Below, one piece after another: positions 53,741-63,889 of a stretch of 64,000 bases of DNA. The stretch lies in contig JAYEHK010000121.1 of NCBI GenBank assembly GCA_034659475.1, positions 17,653-81,652 on the forward strand. Reading direction: 5' to 3'. The notes under the pieces are model-generated. The model saw only the letters and a list, made by a program, of their open reading frames with translations. It did not search any database and was not told the DNA's origin. This stretch comes from JAYEHK01 sp034659475. Its GTDB lineage: Bacteria; Bacillota; Syntrophomonadia; Syntrophomonadales; Syntrophomonadaceae. How positions within the stretch are numbered: the first letter of the stretch is position 1; the number at the start of each line of letters is the position of its first letter. Made by a program: the position numbers and the translations under genes.

Positions 53741-55456
53741 ATGAGTTTATTACTTAACCCTAAAAAGTACCAGGACAGGAACTATCCTGACGCAAGATCA
53801 AAAGAGATCATGCTGAAAACTATTGAGTGGTTTGAAGAGAAAGGCTTGGCAAAACAAAAAGAACAATATCATGCACATGAGTTCTGTGAGGATTTTCAAG
53901 AATTCGTAACCAAAGAGGGTATCTTCGAGACACTGTTCCTCCCAAAAGGTTATGGCTCTGATCCAGACCAGTACTACAGCACCTATAGGATGTATGAATT
54001 CTCAGAGATATGTGGATTCTATGGCCCGGCATATTGGTACACCTATCATGTATCAACACTCGGCCTCGACCCTGTATTGTTAGGCGATAATGAAGACGCA
54101 AAGCACAAGGCTGCAGCAAAGATGAAAGACAATGCTCTCTGCGCATTCGGTCTATCTGAAAAAGAGCACGGCGCAGATATCTACTCATCAGAAGTTATGC
54201 TTACTCCCCAGGAAGACGGAACCTATCTGGCTAACGGAAGCAAATATTACATTGGTAATGGTAACGTTGCAAGTACAGTAACAGTATTTGGGAAGTTTGC
54301 TGATACCGGTGACTATGTATTTTTTGCTGTAGACTCTGCTCATCCTAACTATGAATGTGTAAAAAATATTATTGATCAAAACCAGCAGTATGTTGCTGAA
54401 TTTGCACTTCATGATTATCCAATTACAGAAGCTGACATCTTGTCCAAAGGACCAAAAGCATGGGATGATATGCTGAACACCATTAACATCTGTAAGTTCA
54501 ACATCGGTTCAGGGGCAACAGGCATCGTTACGCATTCATTCTACGAATCTCTTAACCATGCTTATCACAGAAAGCTTTATGGTAAAAAAGTAACCGATTT
54601 TGCACACGTAAAAAGACTATTCTCAGATTCCTGGCTCAGAATTATGGGTATGAAACTGTTCGGCCTCAGAGCAACCGATTACATGAGAGTTGCCAACGAG
54701 AACGACAAAAGATACCTTCTCTTTAACCCAGTTATGAAAATGAAGGTTGCCATCCAGGGTGAGACAGTCCATGAACAACTCTGGGATATCATTGCAGCCA
54801 AAGGTTTTGAAAAAGACATGTTCTTTGAGCAGGCCGTCAGCGAGCTTAGAGGATTCCCAAAACTTGAAGGTACACGTCACGTAAACATGGCCTTAATCGT
54901 AAAACTTATTCCCAGCTATATGTTTATGCCGGGTGAATTTGAGGAAATTGGAAGAATCACAGATAACAGAAATGATGACTTCCTCTTCCATCAGGGACGG
55001 ACCAGGGGCTATGCAAAGACCAAGTTCAATGACTTCAATGTTGCTTATAACAGTCTTGCACATCTGCCTAACGTTAAGGTCTACATGGAACAGATTGAAG
55101 CTTACAAAGAATATCTCATGGTTTCAGACAAAGACCTCGGCAAACAGATGTTAGACTTTGATTACCTTCTTGCTGTTGGTGAACTCTTTACAATGGTTGC
55201 TTACGGCCATCTGATTATTGAGAGTGCAAAAATTGAGGGTGTCAGTGATGAGGTCATGAACCAAATGTTCGACCTCTTTATCAGAGATTTCTCAGCCTAC
55301 GCTGTTGAACTTTATGGCAAACCGCTCAACACAGATGCACAGCTCGAAACCATTATGAAAATGATCAAGAGACCTGTTGTAAATCAAGCAGAATTTGAAA
55401 AAGTGCTTAATGAAGAGGTTTACAGCCTGGTTGATGTTTATGAGCAGAATGCCTAG
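53741..55456 (+). CDS. acyl-CoA dehydrogenase family protein
   Basis: 571 residues, longer than the ~380 of classic enzymes, with an extended C-terminal domain. FAD/substrate motifs: FGLSEKEHGADIYSSE near 135, ANGSKYYIGNGNVAS near 165, and YHRKLYGKKVTDF near 273. KLEGTRHVNMALI near 380 contains an EGT sequence, where many family members have the catalytic glutamate. It should oxidise an acyl-CoA to the enoyl-CoA and pass electrons to an ETF. AAGGAGG 5 nt before the ATG. Stands alone; divergent to a crotonase. Confidence 0.88.
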   Translation: MSLLLNPKKYQDRNYPDARSKEIMLKTIEWFEEKGLAKQKEQYHAHEFCEDFQEFVTKEGIFETLFLPKGYGSDPDQYYSTYRMYEFSEICGFYGPAYWYTYHVSTLGLDPVLLGDNEDAKHKAAAKMKDNALCAFGLSEKEHGADIYSSEVMLTPQEDGTYLANGSKYYIGNGNVASTVTVFGKFADTGDYVFFAVDSAHPNYECVKNIIDQNQQYVAEFALHDYPITEADILSKGPKAWDDMLNTINICKFNIGSGATGIVTHSFYESLNHAYHRKLYGKKVTDFAHVKRLFSDSWLRIMGMKLFGLRATDYMRVANENDKRYLLFNPVMKMKVAIQGETVHEQLWDIIAAKGFEKDMFFEQAVSELRGFPKLEGTRHVNMALIVKLIPSYMFMPGEFEEIGRITDNRNDDFLFHQGRTRGYAKTKFNDFNVAYNSLAHLPNVKVYMEQIEAYKEYLMVSDKDLGKQMLDFDYLLAVGELFTMVAYGHLIIESAKIEGVSDEVMNQMFDLFIRDFSAYAVELYGKPLNTDAQLETIMKMIKRPVVNQAEFEKVLNEEVYSLVDVYEQNA

Positions 55457-55493
55457 TTCCAGATAAAATTTACCGATTATAAATAATGATTAG

Positions 55494-55518
55494 AAGGGCT
55501 CTCCAAGTGAGAGCTCTT
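55494..55518 (+). terminator. terminator after the acyl-CoA dehydrogenase
   Basis: AAGGGCTCTC pairs with GAGAGCTCTT (one G-U pair), followed by TTT. Confidence 0.75.
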
Positions 55519-55886
55519 TTTCTGTTCGTTGATATTAGATTTGAGAGAAATCGCTTTTACCATATAATTTTATATATCTCACAAGAACTATCCCCGTGAT
55601 ATAAATGCTCAAGTGATTATGTGCAAGGTGTTTTCCAGACTAAATGATAAAAAATAACCTGGTATTCAGGTAAATGTAACGCTAACGACCTATAATTGTA
55701 TCAAACGTGCCTTATAAGCCTTCATTTCAGTGTAATAACCACTCTGCATAATGTATTCATATCTATTTTCATAGATTTTTATCTAAATCAGGATTAAACT
55801 AATGCAAGTTATTAATTTTTTTTGATAAAATATGTAATTAAAAGACAATATTAATAGGAATGAATTTATTGTGCAGGAGGAAGAAT
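55519..55886. other. intergenic region, no gene seen
   Basis: About 370 AT-rich bases. TGATAAAAT near 55822-55830 could be a -10 for the carB remnant. Nothing else recognised. Confidence 0.35.
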
Positions 55887-57158
55887 ATGCCGAATAGATC
55901 TGACGCAGTATTGCCTAATCTGGGCGGTCAATCAGCCTTGAATTTATGTTCTGAGCTGAGCAAATCGGGTGTTTTTGAAAAATACGGCGTAGAGGTAATC
56001 GGCGTACAGATTGACGCGATCGAACGGGGCGAGGATCGTATCGCCTTTAAAGAAACCATGAATCGACTCGGTATTGAAATGCCCCTCAGCAAGCCAGCCT
56101 ACAGTGTTGAGGAAGCCGAAAAAATAGCTGAGGAATTAGGATATCCTGTGGTAATCCGCCCTGCCTACACCATGGGAGGCACCGGCGGAGGACTGGTCTA
56201 TAATGTTGAAGAGTTACAGACGATAGCGAATCGCGGCATCACCGCCAGCATGGTTGGACAGATTCTGGTTGAGGAATCTGTATTAGGCTGGGAAGAGCTT
56301 GAACTGGAAGTCGTTCGGGATGCTAAAAATCAGCTGATTACCGTTTGTTTTATTGAAAATATTGATGCCATGGGTGTGCACACCGGCGATTCCTTCTGTT
56401 CAGCCCCCATGTTGACCATCAGTCCAGAGCTTCAGGAGCGATTGCAAAGATATGCTTATGCTATTGTGGAAGCTATCGAAGTGGTTGGCGGAACCAACGT
56501 GCAATTCGCACATGATCCCAAAACTGGACGCGTGGTCATTATCGAGATCAATCCACGCACATCCCGTTCTTCTGCATTAGCTTCCAAAGCCACCGGCTTT
56601 CCGATCGCCTTGATTTCTGCGATGCTGGCTGCAGGTTTGACTTTGGACGAAATTCCCTACTGGCGGGAAGGTACGCTGGATAAATATACACCCTCAGGTG
56701 ACTATGTCGTGATTAAATTCGCTCGCTGGGCCTTTGAAAAATTCCCCGGCGCCCAGGATAAGCTAGGGACACAGATGCGCGCTGTGGGCGAAGTGATGAG
56801 TATCGGTAAAAACTACAAAGAGGCCTTTCAAAAAGCCATTCGTTCTCTGGAAATCAATCGTTACGGTCTGGGATTTGCCAGGAATTTTAATCAGCTTTCC
56901 CTTGAAGAATTACTATCTTTATTAGCAGAACCAACGAGCGAACGTCAATTTATTATCTATGAAGCATTACGTAAAGGGGCAGATATCGAAGACCTATTCC
57001 TATATTCGCAAGGCAGCCATAAAATATAAGGTTCCTTAAGTACCACCATGGCAGCAGCCTTGGCCAGCGCAAAAGGCATCGCTGCCTATAAAGAAAACAA
57101 TCATCCTGAAAACAAGTTGAAATCTCTGCAGGAATACCATGCAGAGATTACTGATTAA
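55887..57158 (+). pseudogene. carbamoyl phosphate synthase large subunit (carB) reduced by deletions
   Basis: ATG 55887 with AGGAGG starts MPNRSD, the normal CarB start, but runs directly into AVLPNLGGQSALNLCSEL, which belongs ~80 residues further on; the pre-ATP-grasp segment is gone. The carboxyphosphate ATP-grasp domain then continues (RPAYTMGGTGGG, ELEVVRD, EINPRTSRSSALASKATGFP) to a stop at 57029 after ~380 residues. Shortly after, in another frame, ALASAKGIAAY and LKSLQEYHAEITD are the extreme C-terminus of CarB. Some 600 residues are missing, against a full length of ~1070. No carA is adjacent. Confidence 0.85.
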
Positions 57159-57200
57159 TACAAAATTGTTACGAATAATAAACTGATAACGTGATTCTAT

Positions 57201-57234
57201 AAAAGCCCATACCACAGAAGGTATGGGCTTTTTT
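57201..57234 (+). terminator. terminator after the carB remnant
   Basis: AAAAGCCCATACC pairs exactly with GGTATGGGCTTTT, then more T. Homology to an ABC ATPase begins right at the T tract, so a deletion junction lies here. Confidence 0.85.
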
Positions 57235-57696
57235 CATGATCCAAAGGTCTACATTCTGGATGAACCAACGAATGGACTAGATCCATTTATGCAAAACATT
57301 TTTATGGACTTAGTGCAGGAAGAGAAACAATGAGGCAAGACGATACTAATGTCTTCCCATATCTTCGAAGAAGTTGAAAGAAGCTGTGACCGTGCCGGTA
57401 TTATTCGAGAAGGTAAAATAGTAGATGTGGAAAATGTAAAAGCACTGGGTGATATGAAAGCAAAAATGTATGTGATTTCTTTTGGCTCCAGTGCAGATGC
57501 AAAGACATTTCACAGCAGTCATTATGATACCTCTAAGATATCTGAAACGCAGGTTAAGGTATCAGTCAGTTATCCATATCAGCAATTTTTCCAAATGTTG
57601 TCCACCTATGATGTGACTGAGTTAGAAATGAGACAAGAGTCTTTAGAAGATGTTTTCATGAAATATTATGGAGAGGCGGGTGGAACTCATGAATAA
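57235..57696 (+). pseudogene. 3' part of an ABC transporter ATP-binding gene with a premature stop
   Basis: The frame begins at YILDEPTNGLDPFMQNIF (Walker B) without Walker A or signature. A TGA near 57331 interrupts it. It then continues with GKTILMSSHIFEEVERSCD and a normal C-terminal region to 57696. The stop overlaps the permease start by 8 nt, as in intact ABC-2 operons. Confidence 0.8.
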
Positions 57697-58489
57697 AACA
57701 CTATTTATCGAAAATATGAAATCAAATTGGGGCATTTTCACATTTGTTGCTGGGATGCTGTTAATCTATGTGACGACGAGCGTCACGATGTTTGACCCAG
57801 AGGGCGCGGAAGTGATGCAGGCTATGCTTAAAATGTTGCCGGAAGGCATGATGAAAGCCTTTGGCTTTGATGACCTTGGTACTGATCTAACTTCTTATTT
57901 AGGCGCTTATCTGTATGGGTTTATTTTCTTGATATTTCCTTTAATATACACCGTTATATTAGCCAATAAACTGGTAGTAAAACATATTGAAAGTGGCTCT
58001 ATGGCTTATTTATTAACAACCCCTAATACAAGAGTGCGTATTATTCTAACTCAGGCACTATATTTGATCAGCAGCACATTAGTATTGATGGCAATTGAAA
58101 TAATTGTTTTAATAGCTATGGCACAAACCAAATTCCCAGGGCATTTGGATATTGCCAACTTCCTGGCATTGAACCTGGTGACCTTCCTGGTGTTAATCGT
58201 TGCAGGCGGGATTAGCTTCCTGTTCTCCTGTATGTTTAATGACACCAAGAACGCCATTGCTTTTGGTGCCGGGATTCCCATTATTTTCTTTGTGCTAAAA
58301 ATGGTTAGTGAAATCAGCGAAAAGGTTGAATTCTTAAGATATTTCAGCATTTATTCACTGGTTATGCCAGACACAATTATGAATGATGGAAGCTATACAA
58401 CGATTGTGTGTTTAATCCTTGTTAGCGCAGCAGTTATTTTATATGGCAGTGCAATCTGTCTCTTCAACAAGAGAAGTTTAGCAATATAG
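57689..58489 (+). CDS. ABC-2 type transporter permease, orphaned by loss of its ATPase
   Basis: 266 residues with about six hydrophobic segments (WGIFTFVAGMLLIYVTTSV, LYGFIFLIFPLIYTVI, FLVLIVAGGISFLFSCMF). ABC-2 exporter type; substrate unknown. The ATG at 57689 has GGGTGGA upstream; the frame is open from 57668. The frame looks intact, but its ATP-binding partner just upstream is broken, so function would need another ATPase. Confidence 0.75.
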   Translation: MNKTLFIENMKSNWGIFTFVAGMLLIYVTTSVTMFDPEGAEVMQAMLKMLPEGMMKAFGFDDLGTDLTSYLGAYLYGFIFLIFPLIYTVILANKLVVKHIESGSMAYLLTTPNTRVRIILTQALYLISSTLVLMAIEIIVLIAMAQTKFPGHLDIANFLALNLVTFLVLIVAGGISFLFSCMFNDTKNAIAFGAGIPIIFFVLKMVSEISEKVEFLRYFSIYSLVMPDTIMNDGSYTTIVCLILVSAAVILYGSAICLFNKRSLAI

Positions 58490-58647
58490 TGTGTGCATTC
58501 TGTTCTCCTCTCAATGTCTCCTCGCCTTTAATTCTATAAAATAGCTTTTTTCCTGTTACAACAAAGGATAGAATTAGATTAAACAAATTTCAAGGAACAA
58601 TTGATCAATAATGTTCTCGTTTAACCGTTAAAAAGGGAGGTAATAGA

Positions 58648-58845
58648 ATGTATGCAAATCATGTGAAGGATATTGAGAAAATAGTGCCGACAGCACCCGG
58701 TCTGGCAAATGCGGTTCGCCAGGTTCTGGTTGGCCCGGAACAAGGATGGGAAAGCTGGGTGATGCGATTATTTACCCTAGGAGAAAACGGACATTCTCCG
58801 CGTCATGTTCATCCCTGGCCACATAGTTACTTAATTTTTGCATAG
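58648..58845 (+). pseudogene. truncated cupin-domain protein
   Basis: 65 residues with a strong AAAGGGAGG site. It ends just after the first cupin motif: FTLGENGHSPRHVHPWPHSY contains the HxH metal ligands, but the remaining ~50 residues of the barrel with the second motif are absent. Cupins of this type run to ~110-115 residues. Confidence 0.65.
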
Positions 58846-58885
58846 GAATCAATGAATGATATTTTGATTAAAGGAGCCTGCTTAT

Positions 58886-59362
58886 ATGGATATATCCAGA
58901 AAACGAACCTTTAGGAGTTTCGGCCAGTTTTTTCAGGAGTTATTTTTCCTGTTGAAAAACAACAAACAAATAAAATCAGCCTTTCGAAACACTGATATTT
59001 CACCCACCTTCCAGGAACGCCTGATGCTGGCAGTGACCTCTGTTAATGACTGCCGTTATTGTTCTTATCACCATACCCAAATGGCGCTGCAGGAAGGCAT
59101 CAGCGCCGAAGAGGCTGGAAAACTACTGGAGGGCAGCGTAGATAATTGTCCGCCTGAAGAGGCTACTGCTTTGCTGTACGCCCAGCACTGGGCAGAAAAC
59201 GATGGGAATCCAGATGCTGAAGTCGTCCAAAGAATTATTGATAATTACAGTAAACAAACCCTACATGACATAGATATGATTTTGCACATGATCAGGATGG
59301 GCAATTATTCTGGAAATGCCGTGGATATGATACGCGCAAAATTTTCCTTCAGAAACAAATAA
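58886..59362 (+). CDS. carboxymuconolactone decarboxylase/AhpD-like protein
   Basis: 158 residues. All-helical AhpD-like core with VNDCRYCSYHHTQMALQEG near 53-71, containing the CxxC and following histidines of the peroxidase-type motif. Such proteins reduce peroxides with thiol partners or have unknown roles. AAAGGAGCC precedes the ATG. It follows the cupin remnant; cupin/AhpD pairs are common. No reductase partner seen. Confidence 0.8.
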   Translation: MDISRKRTFRSFGQFFQELFFLLKNNKQIKSAFRNTDISPTFQERLMLAVTSVNDCRYCSYHHTQMALQEGISAEEAGKLLEGSVDNCPPEEATALLYAQHWAENDGNPDAEVVQRIIDNYSKQTLHDIDMILHMIRMGNYSGNAVDMIRAKFSFRNK

Positions 59363-59723
59363 CCCTCTTTTGTCAGATCAGTACAGTGATAGACTGCGGC
59401 TTTTAAAAAACAGCACACCACTTGTTAAACACAAATGAGGCACAGGTACGGTTCTTTTGCTTTCCTTTCATCATGTGGTTAACGCATGAGAAGGAGAGAC
59501 GAAAAAACTGCCTCTGTGCCTCACATTATTTTACTCTACATATATAACAAGTGTATTCATTTATGTTATGATTATAAAAATTATAATCATAACATAAACT
59601 ATTTATTACCAAATGAAATGTAGGAGAAGGGATTGCACAAGAAAAAATTTCAGCCTTAGTGCAGCAATCCCATTGGAAAAAATCTGAACATGCGGAACAT
59701 AAGTGCATAAGGAGGAAGCACAC
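59363..59723. other. intergenic region with a palindrome
   Basis: No gene seen. Contains the AT-rich palindrome at 59561-59597 and a frame at about 59630-59720 with no recognisable product. Confidence 0.4.
59561..59597. repeat. perfect 17-bp AT-rich stem
   Basis: TTATGTTATGATTATAA and its exact complement flank AAA. Confidence 0.75.
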
Positions 59724-59903
59724 ATGCACGATTTAACCAAGAATTTACCAATCTGGCGAGACTGTGACAAAGACTGGGATGTGGAGTTTGCAAAATATCT
59801 TGACGAGAACAAAACCCTCGCATATATGATGCTGAAAAACGCGAAAATCTATAAAGATGCGAATGTGCTCACACAAAAAAATGTAAAAGGTGAGTGGGTA
59901 TAA
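59724..59903 (+). pseudogene. probable N-terminal remnant of an acyl-CoA ligase
   Basis: 59 residues from an ATG with AAGGAGGAAG upstream. TLAYMMLKNAKIYKDANVL followed by QKNVKGEWV resembles the start of AMP-forming long-chain acyl-CoA ligases (LLLKNAxKYxDxxALRQKxxGxW). Everything after is absent. Identification rests on this short stretch only. Confidence 0.45.
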
Positions 59904-60736
59904 TGTGAAAACTCGTGAATGTCCAGCACTCTTTTCCATCTTATTTGAGAAAGAGCCGACTATCATACCAGTTTGTTTTTGCAGCGTCCAGGCCTTTTTT
60001 TGCGAAAAAATTATTTGGAAAAGCCTTACACCCCCTGGTTTCATGCAGGATGTAAAGTTATGCTTCAGCTCTGGGACGTCCGTTTTAGATTTAATGATTA
60101 TTTTTGCTTTTTTCGGGATTTGATTAAGTATGACAATATAAAATAATACGTGATAATTTCCTCAAATATCATTGGCAATTTTCTCTGCTGTGAAGATTTG
60201 CTCTCAATTTAAGCTTTGTACTTATTACCTTTTTTGCTGACAGCTTTGGTGACCAATAGACTTTTATTCTGTATTATTAATTATATTACATTGTTAATAA
60301 TACTTTATTAAATATTACAACATATTACAAATGTATAGTGGAGGTTCATAGATAAACCCTCTGCGGTGGTTCTGCGAAAAGCCAGTATTTTATGCAAAGT
60401 TGCTGCAAAATGTGGAATAAAAGTACAGCAAACATTTTCTCCTAGGATATAATTATATATCCATTCGTTAAGATTATCAATGAAGCGGTAAATGAATGTA
60501 CGTATTCAAGAAAAAAAGGCAAAGCCACGGTTAATAGGCACGCGATACCATGGACTGAAAATAAAACATTAGAGGGGCACTTCTGTGCTCAAAACTGAAC
60601 GGGTTAGTTGGCATGAAACCAATAAATGTTAGCTACTAGATTAATAATACACCAATAACAAGCGTTTTTTTTGCCCCAGGTGGGGCAATGTGAAATCGCA
60701 AAATAGTTTTCACACAGCCTGACGTCTCCTTGTCAC
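59904..60736. other. 830-bp region without a supported gene
   Basis: A 77-codon frame at 59890-60123 has no protein-like signature. The rest is AT-rich with stops in all frames. No repeats with the other elements found by eye. Probably decayed sequence. Confidence 0.4.
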
Positions 60737-62267
60737 TTAGCTTCTCCAGTACTTCCTATCCAGACTCCTATATTGTAGGGCTTCCCTTAGATGCTGTAAT
60801 AGAATGTTTTCGTAAGCTTCCATGTCCGCTATAGTACGAGATACCTTGAGAATACGGTCATAAGCTCGGGCACTCATTTTCAGCTTGTCAAAGGCATTCT
60901 TTAACAGCAATTCTGATTCATCATCCAAACGACTGTATTTCTTCACATCAGCCGGGCGCATCTGTGAATTCAAACTTATCTTATGACGGGCAAAACGCTT
61001 TTTTTGTATCTCTCGTGCTAGCATTAATTTTTCCCGCATGGCGGCCGAACTCTCGGCAATTCCTCGATCCCGCAACTGTTCATAATTAACCCGAGGAACT
61101 TCCACATGCAGATCCATCCGGTCCAGTAATGGTCCGCTAATACGTCCCAGGTACTTTTGAATCTGCAGTGGGGTACAGGTACATTCCAGGTCCGATCCGA
61201 AAAAGCCACAGAGACAGGGATTCATAGACGCAATAAGTGCAAAGTCAGCGGGGTAGGTATGCGTGGCCTGAGCGCGGGCTACGGTAACTACTTTATCTTC
61301 CAATGGCTGACGAAGAGTCTCCAACACATCCCGACTGAACTCGGGAAATTCATCTAGAAATAAAACTCCATTCTGAGCCAGGGATATTTCTCCTGGACGA
61401 GGGATTCTTCCCCCACCTATGACTAGCTACCGAAGCATTTTTGTGAGGACCCCGAAAAGGACGGATGTCGATCAGCGGGTGTTCGGCATCCAGTAAACCG
61501 ACTACTGAATAGATACGGGTGGTTTCCAGCACTTCCTCGCGGCTCATTTCCGGCAAAATACCCGGCATACGTCGGGCCAGCATGTTTTTGCCACCACTTG
61601 GTGGGCCAATGAGCAAAATATTATGAGATCCTGCCGCTGCCACCTGCATGCCTCGCTTAGCTGTTTCCTGTCCTTTCACATCGGCAAAATCAGCTTGATT
61701 TTTTGCCAACCCATCCCGCTGATAACTGCTAGTGCTTACGGATGGCAAATTAGACATACCTTCTAAGTAATTGCATATCTCCCGCAGGTTATTGGCGGTA
61801 AGCGAATAACCTTCACTAACCAGGCCAGCTTCCTAGCTATTACCTGGTGGAATAATGAAAAGAAAGTCTGGATCTGATTTGAGCAGTTCCAGGCTCATTG
61901 GCAGAACCCCAGAAAATTTGACGCAGGTTGCCATCCAGGGAGAGCTCACCGGCAAAATATGGTTTTTCGTCATTAGTAATAGACAATTGCTCCGAGGCTA
62001 TAAGGATACCCAGCACAATCGCCAGGTAAAATTGCTGCCTTCTTTTTTAAGATCAGCGGGAGCCAGGTTAACAATGATTTTGCGGTTGGGAAAATCAAAG
62101 CCTGAGTTTTTTATGGCAGATTTAACTCGCTCGCGGGCTTCCTTTAATGCCGCTTGAGCGAGTCCGACCAGTTCAAAGGCGGGTAAACCGTTCTTGATGT
62201 CTACCTCTACCCTTACTGGAATTGCTTCTATACCATTAATAACGAGTGTATTAGTAGCAGATAACAT
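60737..62267 (-). pseudogene. frameshifted yifB/comM (Mg-chelatase-like AAA ATPase)
   Basis: Three minus-strand frames cover one protein in order: ATG 62267 with SATNTLVINGIEAIPVRVEV and LVGLAQAALKEARERVKSAI; then AKRGMQVAAAGSHNILLIGP with the P-loop GPPSGGKNM (61350-61757); then ALIASMNPCLCGFFGSDLEC, LDRMDLHVEVPRV and the C-terminal domain to 60737. Intact YifB has ~510 residues. At least two frameshifts and a gap in the region 61758-61997 break it. In other bacteria ComM is a branch-migration helicase for natural transformation. Confidence 0.88.
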
Positions 62268-62896
62268 TATACTTCTCCCCTGTGTTATTTTAAAATATAT
62301 ATTTCTACCATTATTTGTAAAATACTGCTATAGTGACCTTCTTCTCAAAAACTAATCCACCTGCAATGTTAGTCTGAAGTACAATAAAAGCAGGAGGGTG
62401 ATCTAATCTTATTGCCTTTCTGGCCTGGTCAAGGCTACACTTACCTCCTCTACAACGATCCAAAGCCACTTACAGCTTCATGATAAGGCTGTCCTTTCAT
62501 TCCAACTTATTGGCAATTATGATTAAAACGCGATGCAACGGGTGTATATCTCAAGAATACTCTTGGGAATTAGAAATAATTATTAGGGCTGGTAATGAAA
62601 GCCTGGACAGCAATACCGGAATTACTACGGCAGATTACAAGTACGTATATATTTAGCAATGTTATTACAAATATGATAATATTTGTAATAACATTGCTAA
62701 ATATATACGTACTTGTCGGTAAAAGCCTTATCACGTTTGTAATTGAATATATCATTAAAAGGGGGCTATGCTATGTTTGATATTTTCATGCCCCCCAGAA
62801 AAAATTTAGCGATGAAGCTCAGGATATGATCGAATCTGTAACACGTGAGCTTTCGGTAATTAATTATATAGAAATAAGAATAAGGGGGTAGAAGTA
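62268..62896. other. intergenic region with a large palindrome
   Basis: Besides the 76-nt palindrome, an in-frame tail FSDEAQDMIESVTRELSVI ends at the TAG just before the ligase start (about 62803-62889) and may be the last residues of a lost upstream gene. Nothing else recognised. Confidence 0.4.
62639..62714. repeat. perfect 36-bp inverted repeat with 4-nt loop
   Basis: Positions 62639-62674 are the exact reverse complement of 62679-62714 (loop GATA). Arms begin AAGTACGTATATATTTAGCA. AT-rich, could form a cruciform; too long and symmetrical for an ordinary terminator. Confidence 0.9.
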
Positions 62897-63889
62897 ATGG
62901 GGGAAAGGAAATGGCACAAACATTACGCAAAGGGGGTAGGGGCAAATATCAGATTTAAAAATGAATTTCTGCAGGATCAACTTGAAAGAAATGCTAGGCA
63001 AACACCTGACAAGGCTGGACTTATATACAATGACGCGAAAATAACTTATAGCGAACTCAACAATGCAGCAAACCGCTTTGCCAACGCGTTATTAAAAATG
63101 GGAATAAAGAAAGGTGATCGGGTCGCACTTATCATGCCTAATATACCGCAGTTTGTTATGGCGGCATACGGTGTATGGAAGACCGGAGCGGCGGTTGTAC
63201 CCCATAATCCCATGTATACGGACCCGGAACTAAAATCACAGCTCAACAATTCCGGCTGCAAAATTGTAGTAGCCTTGGATCTTCTTACGGATAGAATAGT
63301 AAATTTAAGAAACGAAACCCATGTTGAGAAAATAATTGTAACCAAGTTGACGGATTATCCAGAACCAGTAAATGCAAAAGAAGCTAACCAAAACAATGGA
63401 AAGATAGATGGTGTTTATGAGTGGATGGATCTTCAACAAAATAATACCGTAACAGATACCAAAATGGACCTGGATATTGACAGCCTTTGTTTGCTCATGT
63501 TTACCGGTGGAACTACGGGCGTAAGCAAGGGAGTAATACTTTCACACAGAAACTTCTCTATCATGGTAGAGATTTTTACATCCTGGTTCACGCCGCTTCA
63601 CAGCGGTGAGGTCGTAGCGATAGGCTCCATTCCGTTTTTCCATGTTTATGGGCTGGGTGCCAGCATGATGTCCTGTGTCCAGAGGGGATGGACCAATGTT
63701 CTCATACCTAGACCGGACGCACTTGCTATCATGCAAGCCATACATAAATATAAGGCAAGATATATTCCAACGGTACCGACAATTTTTTACGGCGTAATGA
63801 ACCACCCCGATCTTGAAAAATATGAACTTTCCTCAATTGACGTATGCCTCTCAGGTGCTGCTCCGTTGTCCGCCAGAGCTGAAGCATAA
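62897..63889 (+). pseudogene. 3'-truncated long-chain acyl-CoA synthetase
   Basis: 330 residues of a normal ~550. ATG with AAGGGGGTAG upstream. N-terminal domain is intact: AARxTPDKAGLIYNDAKITY, KKGDRVALIMPNIPQFVMA, the AMP-binding P-loop MFTGGTTGVSKGVILSHRN near 202, PFFHVYGLG, and CLSGAAPLSARAEA where it stops. The adenylation core end and C-terminal lid are missing and no continuation is found in the last 110 bases of the window. It could be a recent deletion; activity is not expected. Confidence 0.8.

Noticed and set aside
59890..60123. 77-codon frame after the ligase remnant
   Set aside because: Starts inside the remnant, low-complexity hydrophobic/cysteine mix, no signature.
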